DNA of 64,000 nucleotides from Massariosphaeria phaeospora (taxonomy: Eukaryota; Ascomycota; Dothideomycetes; Pleosporales), in the NCBI GenBank assembly GCA_011032825.1, contig JAADJZ010000015.1, positions 124,001 through 188,000 on the forward strand, given 5' to 3'. Shown here one piece after another: positions 44,724-55,483 of the stretch; the first letter of the stretch is position 1, and each line of letters begins with the position of its first letter. A program made the translations under genes and the position numbers. Below the pieces are notes generated by a model, which had not been told where the DNA came from, did not search any database, and worked only from the letters and a program-made list of their open reading frames with translations.

Positions 44724-47700
44724 TCACTTCAACCGCTGATTGTTAACCGTAGACTCCAACTTCTTCGCCGCCATTTGCGCATTCGCCCTGCCCACCACAC
44801 TGGCCGCCAACTCCGGCACCAGCGTAGCCAGAACCACACCCGCCTCTTTCCTACTCTTCACCCGCTGCGCAGGCGTCCGCTCAACACTTTGTTTCAGCCT
44901 CCCGTTCGGCCACATGGTGCCCTTCACGGTATCAATGTAATTGGCGATATTGTCCTGCGAGATGAACGTGTTGAACTGGTCGCGGACTTTGCGCTCGATC
45001 GTGCCCCCGAGAAGTTGGTGCAGGACGACGACGACGGCGCGGCCACGTAGCCAGTTATTCTCGCGGTTGAGTTCGAACGTCTCGAGGAACAGGTCGCAGA
45101 TCGGGGTGACGAAGGGCTCGAGCTCTTTGTTTTCGAAAGCGAGTAACTCCGCCTCTGCCTCTGCGTCGGATTTGGGGTCTACACCTACGTTTAGCACGGC
45201 TGACGCTGGGAGATGGAGAGATACAGCAGTTCCATTGCTGCTTGCAAGCTGGTTTGTCGCTGCGGAGATGAGGTTCTGGCCGGCGACAGAGAGTTGGTCG
45301 AGGACGGGGATGTTGCCGAGAAATTCTTCCATGCCGTCGGCGACGGAGTTGTAGATGCGAGTGACAAAATCGTTTCCGTTCGGGTTCTGGGTAGATGAGG
45401 GGTCTGTAGGGGATATGGCGGCTTGGGAGAGGAAAGAACGGAGCTCACGGCTGCGGCAGACGGCTGGAATTGTGAGTAATTCCTACAGCGAACCATTAAC
45501 GATGGAAATCTCCAATCCAAATGAGAGTCATACCCGGAGATACTTCTCAAGACCAAGTCGCCGTTTCTGCAAGAAGTCTTTCTGCAGTTTGAGTACCATC
45601 TGTCGGCGCGGAAACTCCATAGTCCTGACTTGGGGAAATTTAGTCCGCAAACGCTTGTTCAGTTCGTGAAACTCGCTATATCTTCGCGTGACGACCCAGG
45701 CAGCAGCTGGCATTTGATCGCCAGCCCGGCGGCGAACCTCAATAACATCTGCAAGGTATCAGACGAATCACCTCATCATAACGAGTTGAATTTACTCACA
45801 CATCGCAAACTCCTTTCCGTCCTCGTCGTTGCCAACCATGATCGACTGGATAAAGATAGTTGCACGTCCGTACAGGCTGTTGTCACTTTCCTGGACAATG
45901 TACTGCTGCCTCTGTAATTCCTTCCGCTGGATCTCTCGTTGCAAGCTCGCCTTGGACTTGCGCAGGATCCTGAGTTCCGCAGCATTGTTGGTCAGCTCAG
46001 CTTTAGCTGTCAAAGAGTCCACGATAGACTCTTGAGTGACTAAGCGCTCGATGTCTGCCGTGAGAGTGTCGATAGCCTCAGCTAGCCCTAAGTCTCCAGG
46101 AGCTGCTTCGTGGATCTCATCTGCTTCTACCTTCATACTAGGGTCTGCCTCTTCGAGCTCGTCTTCTAGAAACCTTTCCTCATCTCCAAAAAGATCATCA
46201 TTGAAGACACCGCGTGTCTGAGGCGCACCAACCAGACCAAGGGATGATATGCTAAGCTTCTCTGTATTGGTACCCTTCCGAACAGCCAGGGGGTTTGGCG
46301 ATAGGATGCGAGGAAAATCCGTAGACCCTTTCATCGACTCGTTATCGAGCGGTGAGTTCAGATTAGGTTCGTAGAATAGCGATCCTTCGGGATCGTCGCC
46401 CATAATGTCGCTGAGGGCTGCTTGCATCGCGTCCACGACTTTCGAATCGTTGCCAATTGCCCGAGTAGCCCCCACATCGGGATCTAAGCTTGCTGTCGAT
46501 TGCGCCATGTGGTCGCTATCGTAATCATCATCAAATAGCGGTGTTCGTATCGGTGCACTTCCATCCAGGGATCGGCGCAATGGTGGGTCGATAGTCGCGG
46601 CCAAGCCTTGACTTTTGAGGTCGGAAGACGAAGCAACTGCTCGGCGAAGATCTGGGATCTGAAGAGCGGGTTTCTGCGCGGACTGCGTTCGTGATATCTT
46701 GAAAGGTACAGTCAAAGAACCGTTGTCCAATGTCTGTGCTACAAGCTTTGTATTGACAGAACTCTTGCCTGCACTTGCGGCTTCATCCATAGCAAGCCAC
46801 TTGTAATACAAATTAGACCTTTTGAATCTCCGAAAGTGTGGCTCTTGTAAGTCTTCGTATACTGATGTCTGAGCTTTTAGCAGAGATCTTCTGGCATTGT
46901 AATATTGTTGTGGAGTCGCCCCTCGGCCGGCCTTGAGAAAATCGGTAACAGCTTGCCGTGCTTCTGGCAAAATCCTGAGCTCCGACTTTGAAAGATATGC
47001 TTCATTGATTTGTGCGAGGTCAACACGATCAGACTCCCTCCATGTAGGCAGTGAGCTTTGATGTTCCAGCAGCTCGTCGGTGTCTTGTTCAAGAGGGTTA
47101 CGGAAGGCGTCGACGACGATCCAAAATTGGACGAGCCGCATCATGTTTGCTTGGTCCATGAACTCCATGAAACATGACAGGCCCGAAGCATCATATAGTA
47201 CGTCTCGTAGAGAAGCATTTTCGAATCTGGATGAAGTCCGCTTGTGTTTGGGCTTCTCCTGAGCAGCGACCTTGGCACGTACGGACCCGCCAGCGCCCAA
47301 GTTCGCAACCTTTTGGTCTAAGACCTTCTTTGCGGTCTCTAAACGGCGTAAATAGATTTGATCTTGTCCTTCCACGTCAGAGTCTTTTCGTAGTTGACTG
47401 GAGATCTCACTCCGGAAGCGGCGCGCGTCAGCTAAGGTATTAGTCTGTCTGATTGCTCTGATGAACCTTTCAAACTTTCGTTCATTGTCGCCAGGCGAGA
47501 GTTTAGGGAACTGGACATTCTTGGGCGGTTTCGGAGATGGTGGCGCATGTTCGTCAAGTGCGGCGCGCAGCTTACGAACAGTCTTGCGTTCTTGTAGTAC
47601 GGTTCGACCCTTTCATGGTCAGTGTGGTTCACGCGATAAAGTCAATACTTACGTATCCCTCCATCAGCTGGTTCCAAGTATCTGGATCGGACAGTATTTG

Positions 47701-48513
47701 CATCACAGGGGAGAGTACTGCGCAGGCCACCAATTCTTTAATCAAGACATTAACAGCAGGGCTTGTAGACATGTTCGCAGGCATGACTTTAGGCAGCAAT
47801 CGAGCAACAATGTTTCGCAGATGTTGTTGTTGCACGGGTTTTGTATTCGAATATGCCAGCGACGCCGCTGGGTGTAGACGGCCATCTTTATACTTGGCTG
47901 CAATCGCGAGATCGAGCTCGTCTGACTCCGTGACGTCACGCGATAGCTTCCGCCCTCGCACACCTCTCTCTGCCTCATACGCCGCCTTCAAGTGGTCGGT
48001 AATCAGAGGTACCATGCGTGATACCACCGTTTCGACCATGTCTACACGCAGTAATCGATCTCTTATCTCGCCCAATGCCGCTCGAACCGCTCGGTCGACC
48101 TCGTTGACAAAGACCGGGCTCTTGCTAATGTTGCCGTACCAGCTCTTGACAAAATCCTTCAATATCAAGCCGACTAGCACGTCCATACTGTCAGAGACGG
48201 CGAAGGACATGGGGTACAAGGGTTCCATCATGTACATGGACCGCTTGGTCAGCGCTTCCTTCTCAGCCTTCCACTTTTCCGGCGCAAGGAAGGCGGCGTG
48301 CCGTGGGCCATAGTAGTTGTCCCCGCCATCGCGCAGTCCTTCCGGCCAGGCGGTGGTAAGGGCGAGCCATGCTTGGAGTGTGACGATGGCAACGGCGCCG
48401 GCGACGAAGGCATAGGGCAAGAAGCGGAGGGAGGGCTGCCAATGGGTGAGGTAGCCCCAGGCGATGAAGGCGGCGACGGCAGCGAGGATCACATCTCTGC
48501 GCTTCAGGGCCAT
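44724..48513 (-). CDS. MDM1: MDM1-type sorting nexin (PXA-RGS-PX-nexin C)
   Basis: Membrane-anchored sorting nexin of the Mdm1/SNX13/14 class, which tethers ER to vacuole/endosome and affects lipid and organelle inheritance. Exons 48513-47653, 47609-45800, 45748-45534 and 45482-44724; introns of 43, 51 and 51 nt; 1214 residues with consistent phases. Domains: two hydrophobic N-terminal segments (about 8-50), PXA domain (about 85-285), RGS-like domain from about 414 (ASLRDVLYDASGLSCFMEFM, LVQFWIVVDAF) to about 555, a disordered stretch, a PX domain (about 865-965; VVTRRYSEFHELNKRL, FPRRQMVLKLQKDF), and the C-terminal nexin domain (about 1060-1190; NNWLRGRAVVVVLHQLLGGT). Start at MALKRRD; an upstream Met at 48663 is in frame but adds a non-conserved leader. 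Confidence 0.92.
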
Positions 48514-49850
48514 AATCGTGCGGGCGGCGCCCGATGTGGCATTTTGCGTGTTGACCTGACGTCGCTGCTGTCGGACCGCGGCATGTTTCCACTCCGCGCT
48601 GCACGGGCCACCACCCCCACTCTCCAGCCTTCCAAGGTTTCTCCTCTCCGCTCCCCTTTTCACTCACGACCACGGTGCTCTGCGCGACTATGAGCAATAT
48701 GCGACATGACCAAGTTCAGGTCACACCGATCATGGTGCAGTACCTTATTGGGACGAACCGGAGGCAACCGCGCCTCGAGAGACGCACTTCGGAGACATCC
48801 TACCCGCCTGCTACCTCTCCCACGCGCGCCCTCGCGGAAGCCAGCCCTACCAGGAGATGCCCGCTGACAGTGTATTGGTCGGCTTGCTTTCGTGCAACTG
48901 GGCAATGCCATCCCAATCTTACTTAGATCTTATCTTAGAGGCGAAATTCCACCCCCACGGTGCCACATCCCGCTCCCAACAAGTCCCGCCGGGACACTTG
49001 AAGAGACACCAATAACAAAACGATTGTTGAGTAGCCAAGCACATGGCGGAACGCCTTCAAATTCCTACATGCCCCAGACTTCTCCTGCGCCGTCTTTTAG
49101 CATCCTGCGCTAACGATGACGACCTTTGTTCCTGCATGTTGTGCGGCGCCTACGACAGTGGTACAGCCTTAAGGCGGAGTCTCATTGTCTCAGGTAAATA
49201 CAAGTTCTACTGCTCGATGAACTAGACAAGAGTCTCAGGAAGAATTTGATTCAAGTCTCTGTTCATCGTAGCCGAGCTGTTAAACCCTCTCTATAGGAAG
49301 ATCCGAGCTACTCTGCGCGCACATGAACACCAAATATCGTACCTTATAGCCGATGTGGGATACTCACGCCTAATCTTGTCGTCCATGCGTTAGCCCCCCA
49401 CCACAACGCGGCTGGCGGTGCGGGCCTGGAAGTTAGGCTTCAGAAATCAGCCCCACGGGTTATCCGAAACACGACATAGACCCGAGTTGCTGAGTTGGGC
49501 GATCGGTAACGAGGCTTTTTCTAGTTCCTAGCCAATGAAACCGTTCAAAGGTGGTTTTTTCTTTCCTATCTTGCCGAATTACTATCTCCATCGCGGCTAA
49601 CAGCAAGAGATTCCTAAATTGCTTTTTATCGCCTCGCGCCGTTGGAGATAAGCTATTCAACACAACCCCCATTGCGCCACGATCGTCTTGCCCTGCGTGT
49701 TCTCCAAGGCGAACGTGGGGACGGAGTGGAGCATACGGTAACACCGGCCATATATGATCAACGTTCGGTACTGGGTGGATCCACGAGAAGAAATGGATAG
49801 GACACCGTATTATAAGCTTGCTGCCAAATCCTTATCCTTACACAGCAAGA
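48514..49850. other. Intergenic
   Basis: Divergent spacer between MDM1 and the GPCR gene. Short open frames only; nothing recognised. Confidence 0.4.
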
Positions 49851-51253
49851 ATGGAGTTGAACAAACACCTCAGTTCGAGAGTCGTACTTTCGGCGCCTTC
49901 AGATCACAGCAAGATTCGCACCCTCAGTGAAGTCATTGTTGCAGTATCTGTGTTGAGTATCGTCGGTGCAGGATGGATCATAGTGAGCTTCTGTGTAAGT
50001 GACAAGTACGACTCTCAAATTAGTGAGGATATTAACTGTACGTATAGATGTTTAAACAAGTCAGGACATTTAGGCACCAGCTCATTCTTGGGCTTGCCAT
50101 TTCTGATTTCTGGATGGCCGTGAACTTCCTATCATCATGTGCTATGAACTTGTCCGGCCATACGATTGGAGATCCTCGGCAGCAGAAGTTTTGTAGCTTC
50201 AACGGCTTCATGACTCAGTTGTTCGTCGTTCAGAGTCAGTGTTCTCCCCTAGTCTTTGATCGACAGCGCTTAATTGTTTGACAGCGGACTACTGGGTGCT
50301 AGTAATCGCTATTTGCACCTTTCTAATTTTAGCCAATTACAAGCACATGTCCACGTGGATTCAGGAGCACCGCGTAGTCTTATGGTTACTTCCATGGGGA
50401 TTGTCTTCGTTGTGGGCGGCAATAGGGTTGGCATCTGCGGGTTATGGAAATATCGGCGCTTGTAAGTTAACCTTTCACGTCCAACATGTTCGTAGGAGCA
50501 TTCAGAAAATAACATCTGACCCGTACGCAGGGTGCTGGTTTACCAGTGACAAAGTGCGCCTCCTCGTCAACTTTATCCCTCGATGGCTTATTATCATCGT
50601 AATTCTCGTACTATATGCCCGTCTCTACCGACTCATCTACACGGCGCACAACCGCTTCATGTCTTTCAACGACGATACGTCACCGCAAGGTCTCCAGCCC
50701 GATACGCTCGAGCCGGAAACCGGATCAGTATCCTCTACCCACCGCATTGGGCACCCGACGATATCTTTGCAAATGGAGAGCAAAGACACAGAAGCAGGCC
50801 TTGAGCAAACTGATGGGACTATACACGGACGAACGCATGCCAGGCAACCGAGTCCGCTGCTTAAGAAGATGGCTCGGCAGATGATGGCTTATCCGCTTGT
50901 GTATATGCTCATTTGGACGATACCTACCAGCATTCGAATATATCAATCTGTCACCGGAAAGCCCGCGCCCTTTGGTATCGCGACTGTGGACAAGGTAAGC
51001 ATTCGACGACCCAAACGTATCAGCGAAATCTCCCTTGCTTAACATTAATCAGGCGTGTATTGTCATCCAAGGCTTCGCAGATGCCGTCATCTACGGCATC
51101 AACGAGACGTCCGTTGCGGCATGGCGCGAGAGCTTCCGCAAGTCCCCGCCTACAGCTCCGGCACCTGCACTACCGAGCATCTCCGTCAACGTCCGTCACG
51201 ATATCAGGGTGGAGCGGACTCTACGATCTGAATCACTTGATGAAATCCTGTAA
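49851..51253 (+). CDS. G-protein-coupled receptor, cAMP-receptor/Git3-like
   Basis: Seven-span receptor related to fungal Git3/Gpr1-like and Dictyostelium cAMP-receptor-like GPCRs. Five exons: 49851-49994, 50048-50234, 50285-50461, 50531-50994 and 51053-51253; introns of 53, 50, 69 and 58 nt; 390 residues. TM1 is IVAVSVLSIVGAGWIIVSFC, TM2 follows FRHQLILGLAISDFW (the LxxxDxx pattern), TM3 contains VLVIAICTFLILANYK, TM4 LWLLPWGLSSLWAAIG, and TM5 follows the Trp/Cys loop (WCWF...RWLIIIVILVLYARLY). A long Ser/Thr-rich third cytoplasmic loop leads to TM6 (MAYPLVYMLIWTIPTSIRIY) and TM7 (ACIVIQGFADAVIYGINETS). Ligand unknown; signalling through a G-alpha/cAMP route is inferred from the family. Confidence 0.87.
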
Positions 51254-51715
51254 CATTCCGACTTGTACTAATATGTTGTTTTGAAGGCTAGGTTTTGGCA
51301 AAAGTACTCATGACATAGAGTTCTGCAATACTATTGGGTGGCATTAACTTGCTAGATTACTTTACATACGCGCATCTTGCTTCCTTCCGTTTGTTCTCCT
51401 GTCCCTCACCCTCCTTCCAGAATTCGTTGCTGATGAAGACAGACGTTAGGCAATCTTCTTAACAGTATATGATTCTCTAGCTGTATGTAGATGCTTTACC
51501 TTTCTCTTTACGAAGCCCTGTTGTATATATATACTAGGTAATGTATAAGAGGGGACATGTACATGTGGCACCCAGGGGTAAGAGTGTAGGAGAAGATACA
51601 TTGTTCATCAATATACTTTATGAACCAGTTCGACAGGACCCTGGAGAGATCTACTCGATCCTGATCCTCCCACCACCCGGAGAAGTCGCGCCGTACTCGA
51701 GGTAAGCCATGCCCC
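51254..51715. other. Intergenic
   Basis: Convergent 3' flanks of the GPCR and family copy F. Nothing recognised. Confidence 0.4.
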
Positions 51716-52151
51716 CTATGCAATCTCTTTCGCATTCACATCCGCATCCACCTTCTGCGCCAGCTCCAGCAGCACCCTGATCGCATTGTCACTCGCCCAC
51801 GCGTTCTCATCCCCGGCCTTGCGCTCCAGCTCCATGCGCACTTTCTTGACAACGACCGGGTGGCTGAAGGTGCCGGCGTTGGTGTACACAACGACGCGCG
51901 CGATGTGCGTCTCGGTGACGACGTTCTTGCTGCCGGGTTCGGGCTTGGCGGGGTTGCGGATTTTGGACTCGATGACGGCGAAGGTATGGCCGGTGGGGGT
52001 GCAGCGCGCCGTAGGCGAATTGCGCTTGCGAGGTGATGTTTTGCTTCAGGGCGTGGAGATTGGAGAGGTCGTCGAGCGGGGATGGGGATGGGGTTTGGCC
52101 TGGCGGGTGGCGCAGGCGGACTTGCGGGGGGGTGAAGAGCGGGCGGTACAT
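51716..52151 (-). pseudogene. AYG small-protein family, copy F: intronless and frameshifted
   Basis: The N-terminal frame from 52151 runs continuously through LKQNITSQAQFAYGALHPH, so the family intron is absent at exactly the conserved site. Just after, near 51990, one extra C (cacc-ggc) shifts the frame. The other frame then gives GHTFAVIESK, VVVYTNAGTFSHPVVVKK and a terminal helix NAIRVLLELAQKVDADVN, ending at a stop at 51716. Without the indel it would be a typical member of about 144 residues. It diverges from copy G. Either a recent pseudogene or a one-base sequencing error. Confidence 0.75.
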
Positions 52152-52583
52152 TGTGGTGGTAGGGCGGAGTTTCGGTGGTGGTGGTGGTGGATCGTGGTTG
52201 TAAGAGGATGGATGAGGGGTGCTTATGTACGGTCGGCAGGATTTGCCACTTTGGGGTCTGGAGGTGAGGGAAGTAGAGGTGAAGTTCACTGTTATTGGTC
52301 AGATTATGGACTCACTGATGGGTCAGAGACTCCTATGGGGGCCACTCCTTTCACTGGAGTTAGAGTGAAGGGTGTTCCTGTAGGTGAGTCTTGTTGGCTG
52401 CTAATATGGTAAGTTTGTGAGGTAAGTTGGCTATGACACGACTCAGACTACGTCGCGTAAGGTGAAGTAGCTAAAACGTACAGCTAACCTAGTTATTTGA
52501 CTGACTAACCCCAGCTCTCTAGTCCCTTCGACCTTCAACAGCACAGACCCCGACGTCTCGATAACACCACCCACAACATCAAA
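52152..52583. promoter_or_regulatory. Divergent intergenic region between family copies F and G
   Basis: 432 bp with a GGT/GTT-rich stretch near 52170-52200. No factor sites recognised. Confidence 0.35.
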
Positions 52584-53067
52584 ATGACCGCCGTCCAGCT
52601 CGAAGAAATCCGCGCGGCCAACCTCATCAAGGAAACCATCATTCGTAAGCTGTATCCTCGTTTTCGATCCAGCTTTGTGCTAATATCTATCTATCTGTTA
52701 GCCCAGGCTCAGTTCGCTTATGGCAAGCTTTTCCCAGAACATACTTTCAGTATCATCACCTGGACAAACCGCCAAGTGGCCCACGCCCAACTCATCGCCT
52801 ACCAGGGGCCTCATCTCTTCGACAGCTTTACGAAGATTCAAGCGGCCGCTATCTACCTCGAAACTGAGGCCATGGCTCTTTCCAGGTTGCTTCAATTCGT
52901 GAATATGGATGTCGCTATACGTATGGACGGCGACATACCACTTAGGTTCAAAGAAAGAATGGGTAAGTGTTGATATATACATTAGAGATACAGTTGTATC
53001 TATACTAATTCAGCAATCAGATATCAAGATTGAAAGAGCAGATTCATTTAACTCTCATCCGCTCTGA
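52584..53067 (+). CDS. AYG small-protein family, copy G (three exons)
   Basis: Exon 1 52584-52644, intron 52645-52701 (GTAAGC...TTAG, phase 1), exon 2 52702-52962, intron 52963-53020 (GTAAGT...ATCAG), exon 3 53021-53067; 122 residues. If intron 2 is retained, translation ends three codons later at 52973. Exon 1 ends AANLIKETII, the split codon gives Pro, then QAQFAYGKLFPEHTFSIITW (one residue shorter in the PHGHTF block) and AHAQLIAYQGPHLF. The C-terminal half is less like the others. The second intron parallels the caatag signature downstream of copies B and C, suggesting a three-exon ancestor. Function unknown. Confidence 0.68.
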
Positions 53068-53534
53068 ATCTGTCCACAGTAATTTCCACCATGGTGCTAT
53101 TTGGGGATGGTCGAGAAACGGAGATCTTAGAGGAGGAAGTCGAGCTATGAAGCTTACATTCACACATAAAGTACTGAGTACTACCGAATGAATGAAAAAT
53201 CCTCTATCCTTCGCTACTGATTCATGAAACATGATTCAACGTATCGCTCAGTAACTTTGCTATACCCCTAGGCATTGAACATATGCTTAGCACAAGCAAT
53301 CCCAACAGGAGATTAAACTGGCGTAGAAAGTGCGTGTACGTTCAGCGCGTAGTGTTTGGTAGGAAAACAGAAAGAAGATGCTCGCAAAGGAAAACAACAA
53401 GTTTGTAGCAAATTGGTTTGCTAACAAGTGGCTACATAAGAACTTACCTTTGCGGCAGTCTACAATCGTACCACCTTTCCCACATCACAACCCCAATCAA
53501 CGAGGAATCAACGCCCGAAAATCCCACAATAAGT
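53068..53534. other. Intergenic
   Basis: Spacer between family copies G and H. Nothing recognised. Confidence 0.35.
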
Positions 53535-54009
53535 ATGGATCTAGGTCCAGACCACCCGGACTTACTCGTCGCCCATCCCGCAATGGCGAAACTAGCCAAA
53601 GCCACCAGGGAAGACATCATCAGGAACTCCCTCTCCCCCAAGCCTTCCCTACCCTACTATAGTCAAGTAAACCTAACATGCGTCCACAGCCAAAGCCGAA
53701 TTCCTGTACGGCGCGGACTACCCCGAAGCCCATACTTTCAGCGTCATCCATGCCCGAACGTCGCACCGCGATCCGTCCGCAGATGAGAAGCCGGTGTTCA
53801 TAGCCGCGCTTGTGGTGTACACGAACGCGGGAAGCTTCAAGGAGCGCAGAGTGCTGTACACGTTCCGGTCGGACGATGCTATGACGCCTCTGTCTCTCAT
53901 GAGGCGGTCTCTGAACGATCTTGCAGGGGAAGTGCTCAATAAGGCTTTCGAGGATGGAGAGATCGTTGGGAGTATTGGCAGTACGGAGGTTCGTCAATGG
54001 AAAAAATAG
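53535..54009 (+). CDS. AYG small-protein family, copy H (splice donor apparently lost)
   Basis: Exon 1 53535-53622 ends ATREDII plus one base at the family position, but the next bases are GG instead of GT (53623-53624). The rest of the expected intron is present: CTAAC branch site and CACAG acceptor ending at 53689. Exon 2 (53690-54009) reads KAEFLYGADYPEAHTFSVIH, AALVVYTNAGSFKERRVLYT and a helical C-terminus. With splicing the product is 135 residues. Without it, translation runs into intron sequence and ends at 53786, losing the conserved core. No alternative GT lies close by. It is either damaged or read wrongly by one base. Confidence 0.6.
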
Positions 54010-54429
54010 GGGTTGTTGAGGGTTTTGTTGATTGCGGTAACTTTGCTGAGTCTGGGTTAAACAACTGAATCCAATAAATAAGTGTTGGTGTTGAGCAATA
54101 TACGTTAGCGCTACGTTCGTGAAACAGAGTAATTCGATTTAGTCTGAACCGCTGTAGCAGGGTCTCTCGTAAAATCCTTGTCTTGAACCCCCGAAGCTGA
54201 TTTCTGTTTACCTCCAACTTCTTTCAGGGACCTAGGGATATAGGGAGTTGGAGGTTATAAGTTATTTGATGGCCTGGAGTTACATAGCGAAGTTATCAAA
54301 GCCTCCTACGTTGTCTATTGAGGAGACCTTACTACACCTCCTAACTTCCTACCATAGAAACCCATGATGCACTCTCAACCTGGCAAGTACCACGTAGAGA
54401 ACTCGATTCGCTCTTCCGCGTTAAGCATA
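54010..54429. other. Intergenic
   Basis: Convergent spacer between family copies H and I. Nothing recognised. Confidence 0.35.
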
Positions 54430-54943
54430 CTATCCCCTTCCATGCCATCGGACCCAATCCCTCAACCCGCCTTTCCGGCCTGTGCATAAAGCTGCTCTGT
54501 CCATCCCATCAGCGCATGCATGCATGCCACGAACGACACACGCCACAGCATCGAAAAATCGCAGCACCGGCATATACGTACCGATCTTTTCGTTTCGCTC
54601 GTAGAAGAAATCTATCATCACGTCGTCCAGATTGTCCAGCAAGCGCTGCAGGGCCGCCAGCTCTGTCGCGCCCAAAGCGAAATCGAGCTCTTTGCGCTCC
54701 TCAAAGCTGTGCAGCTTGGTGTACGCGACTAGGATGCCGATGTAGTCGTCGTTGTATGTAGCGACGACCACGTCGAAAGTATGGGCCGTGGGATTATCGT
54801 GGCCGTGGCAGTAGCGCGCTGTGCCTGGGATGGGTGTCAGTAACTCGGTCGGTCCTGAAGGAGCGCGCCTCGAGGTATTTAGGCTGGGATTGGGGAAGGT
54901 TACTGATGATTTTCTCCTTTATGTTTTTGATAACTTGGTCCAT
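54430..54943 (-). CDS. AYG small-protein family, divergent copy I
   Basis: Exon 1 54943-54904 (MDQVIKNIKEKII plus one base), intron 54903-54825 (GTAACC...CCAG, 79 nt, phase 1), exon 2 54824-54430; 144 residues. A Met at 55018 would add 25 residues. The split codon gives Ser, then TARYCHGHDNPTAHTFDVVV, GILVAYTKLHSFEERKEL and a helix LAALQRLLDNLDDVMIDFFY. It then carries a longer C-terminal extension with a VLRFFDAVACVV stretch and an Arg/Gly-rich end. The AYG motif has become CHG. It is convergent with copy H. Function unknown. Confidence 0.63.
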
Positions 54944-55483
54944 TGAGGGCGGTTGGTGCTCGTCGAGCAAGACGGTGTCGTGGAGAAGTCGTGAGAAATT
55001 CAAAGCTAAAGGAAACACCCAGGATCTTATATAGCCACCAAGCAGCGAACCCTTTTACTTAACACTTTCGGTTTTATAGAAACTGCTTAATCAGCAAACA
55101 GCAGACTCACCTGGATTACAGGCAGCCTTTCCCTTCGATTGCAGCCTTTCCCTTCGATCGCAACCTTTCCCTTCGATCGCAACCTTTCCCTTCTGTTGAT
55201 CTCCTTGTGCCCTTTAAAGCCAAACCGCGTTGAGTCTATCTAATCACCTTGAGCAAACCTAGTACGTGTGCTAAAGAATACACCACGCGGTTAACTTGCA
55301 GAGTAAGCGATGATGTTTCAACATCTGCTAGGCTAACGCCTAGCCTGCCGATAGCGGCTTAGTCAAAAGAGCCCCACCTGGTAGCCCACCATTGGACTCG
55401 CGTAGCCTTGCATGAGACGACATGCACCAAGAGTTGGCGTCCTTTGCACACGGCCAAACTCCAAGGTTTGCTTCACGTACAGC
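54944..55483. other. Intergenic with a 19-bp tandem repeat
   Basis: Divergent promoter between copy I and the HAS1-like gene. Contains the minisatellite listed next. Confidence 0.4.
55122..55197. repeat. 19-bp tandem repeat, four units
   Basis: Four copies of gcarcctttcccttcgatc with small differences: units 1-2 have cagcc, units 3-4 have caacc, and unit 4 diverges at its end. Confidence 0.85.

Noticed and set aside
52584..52973. Copy G ending at 52973 as a two-exon gene
   Set aside because: The stop lies three codons after a consensus GTAAGT with a matching branch site and acceptor, so the three-exon model is preferred; retention remains possible.
53418..53786. 122-codon frame over copy H exon 1
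   Set aside because: It is the read-through product of the unspliced intron and loses the conserved core; the spliced model is homologous to the family.
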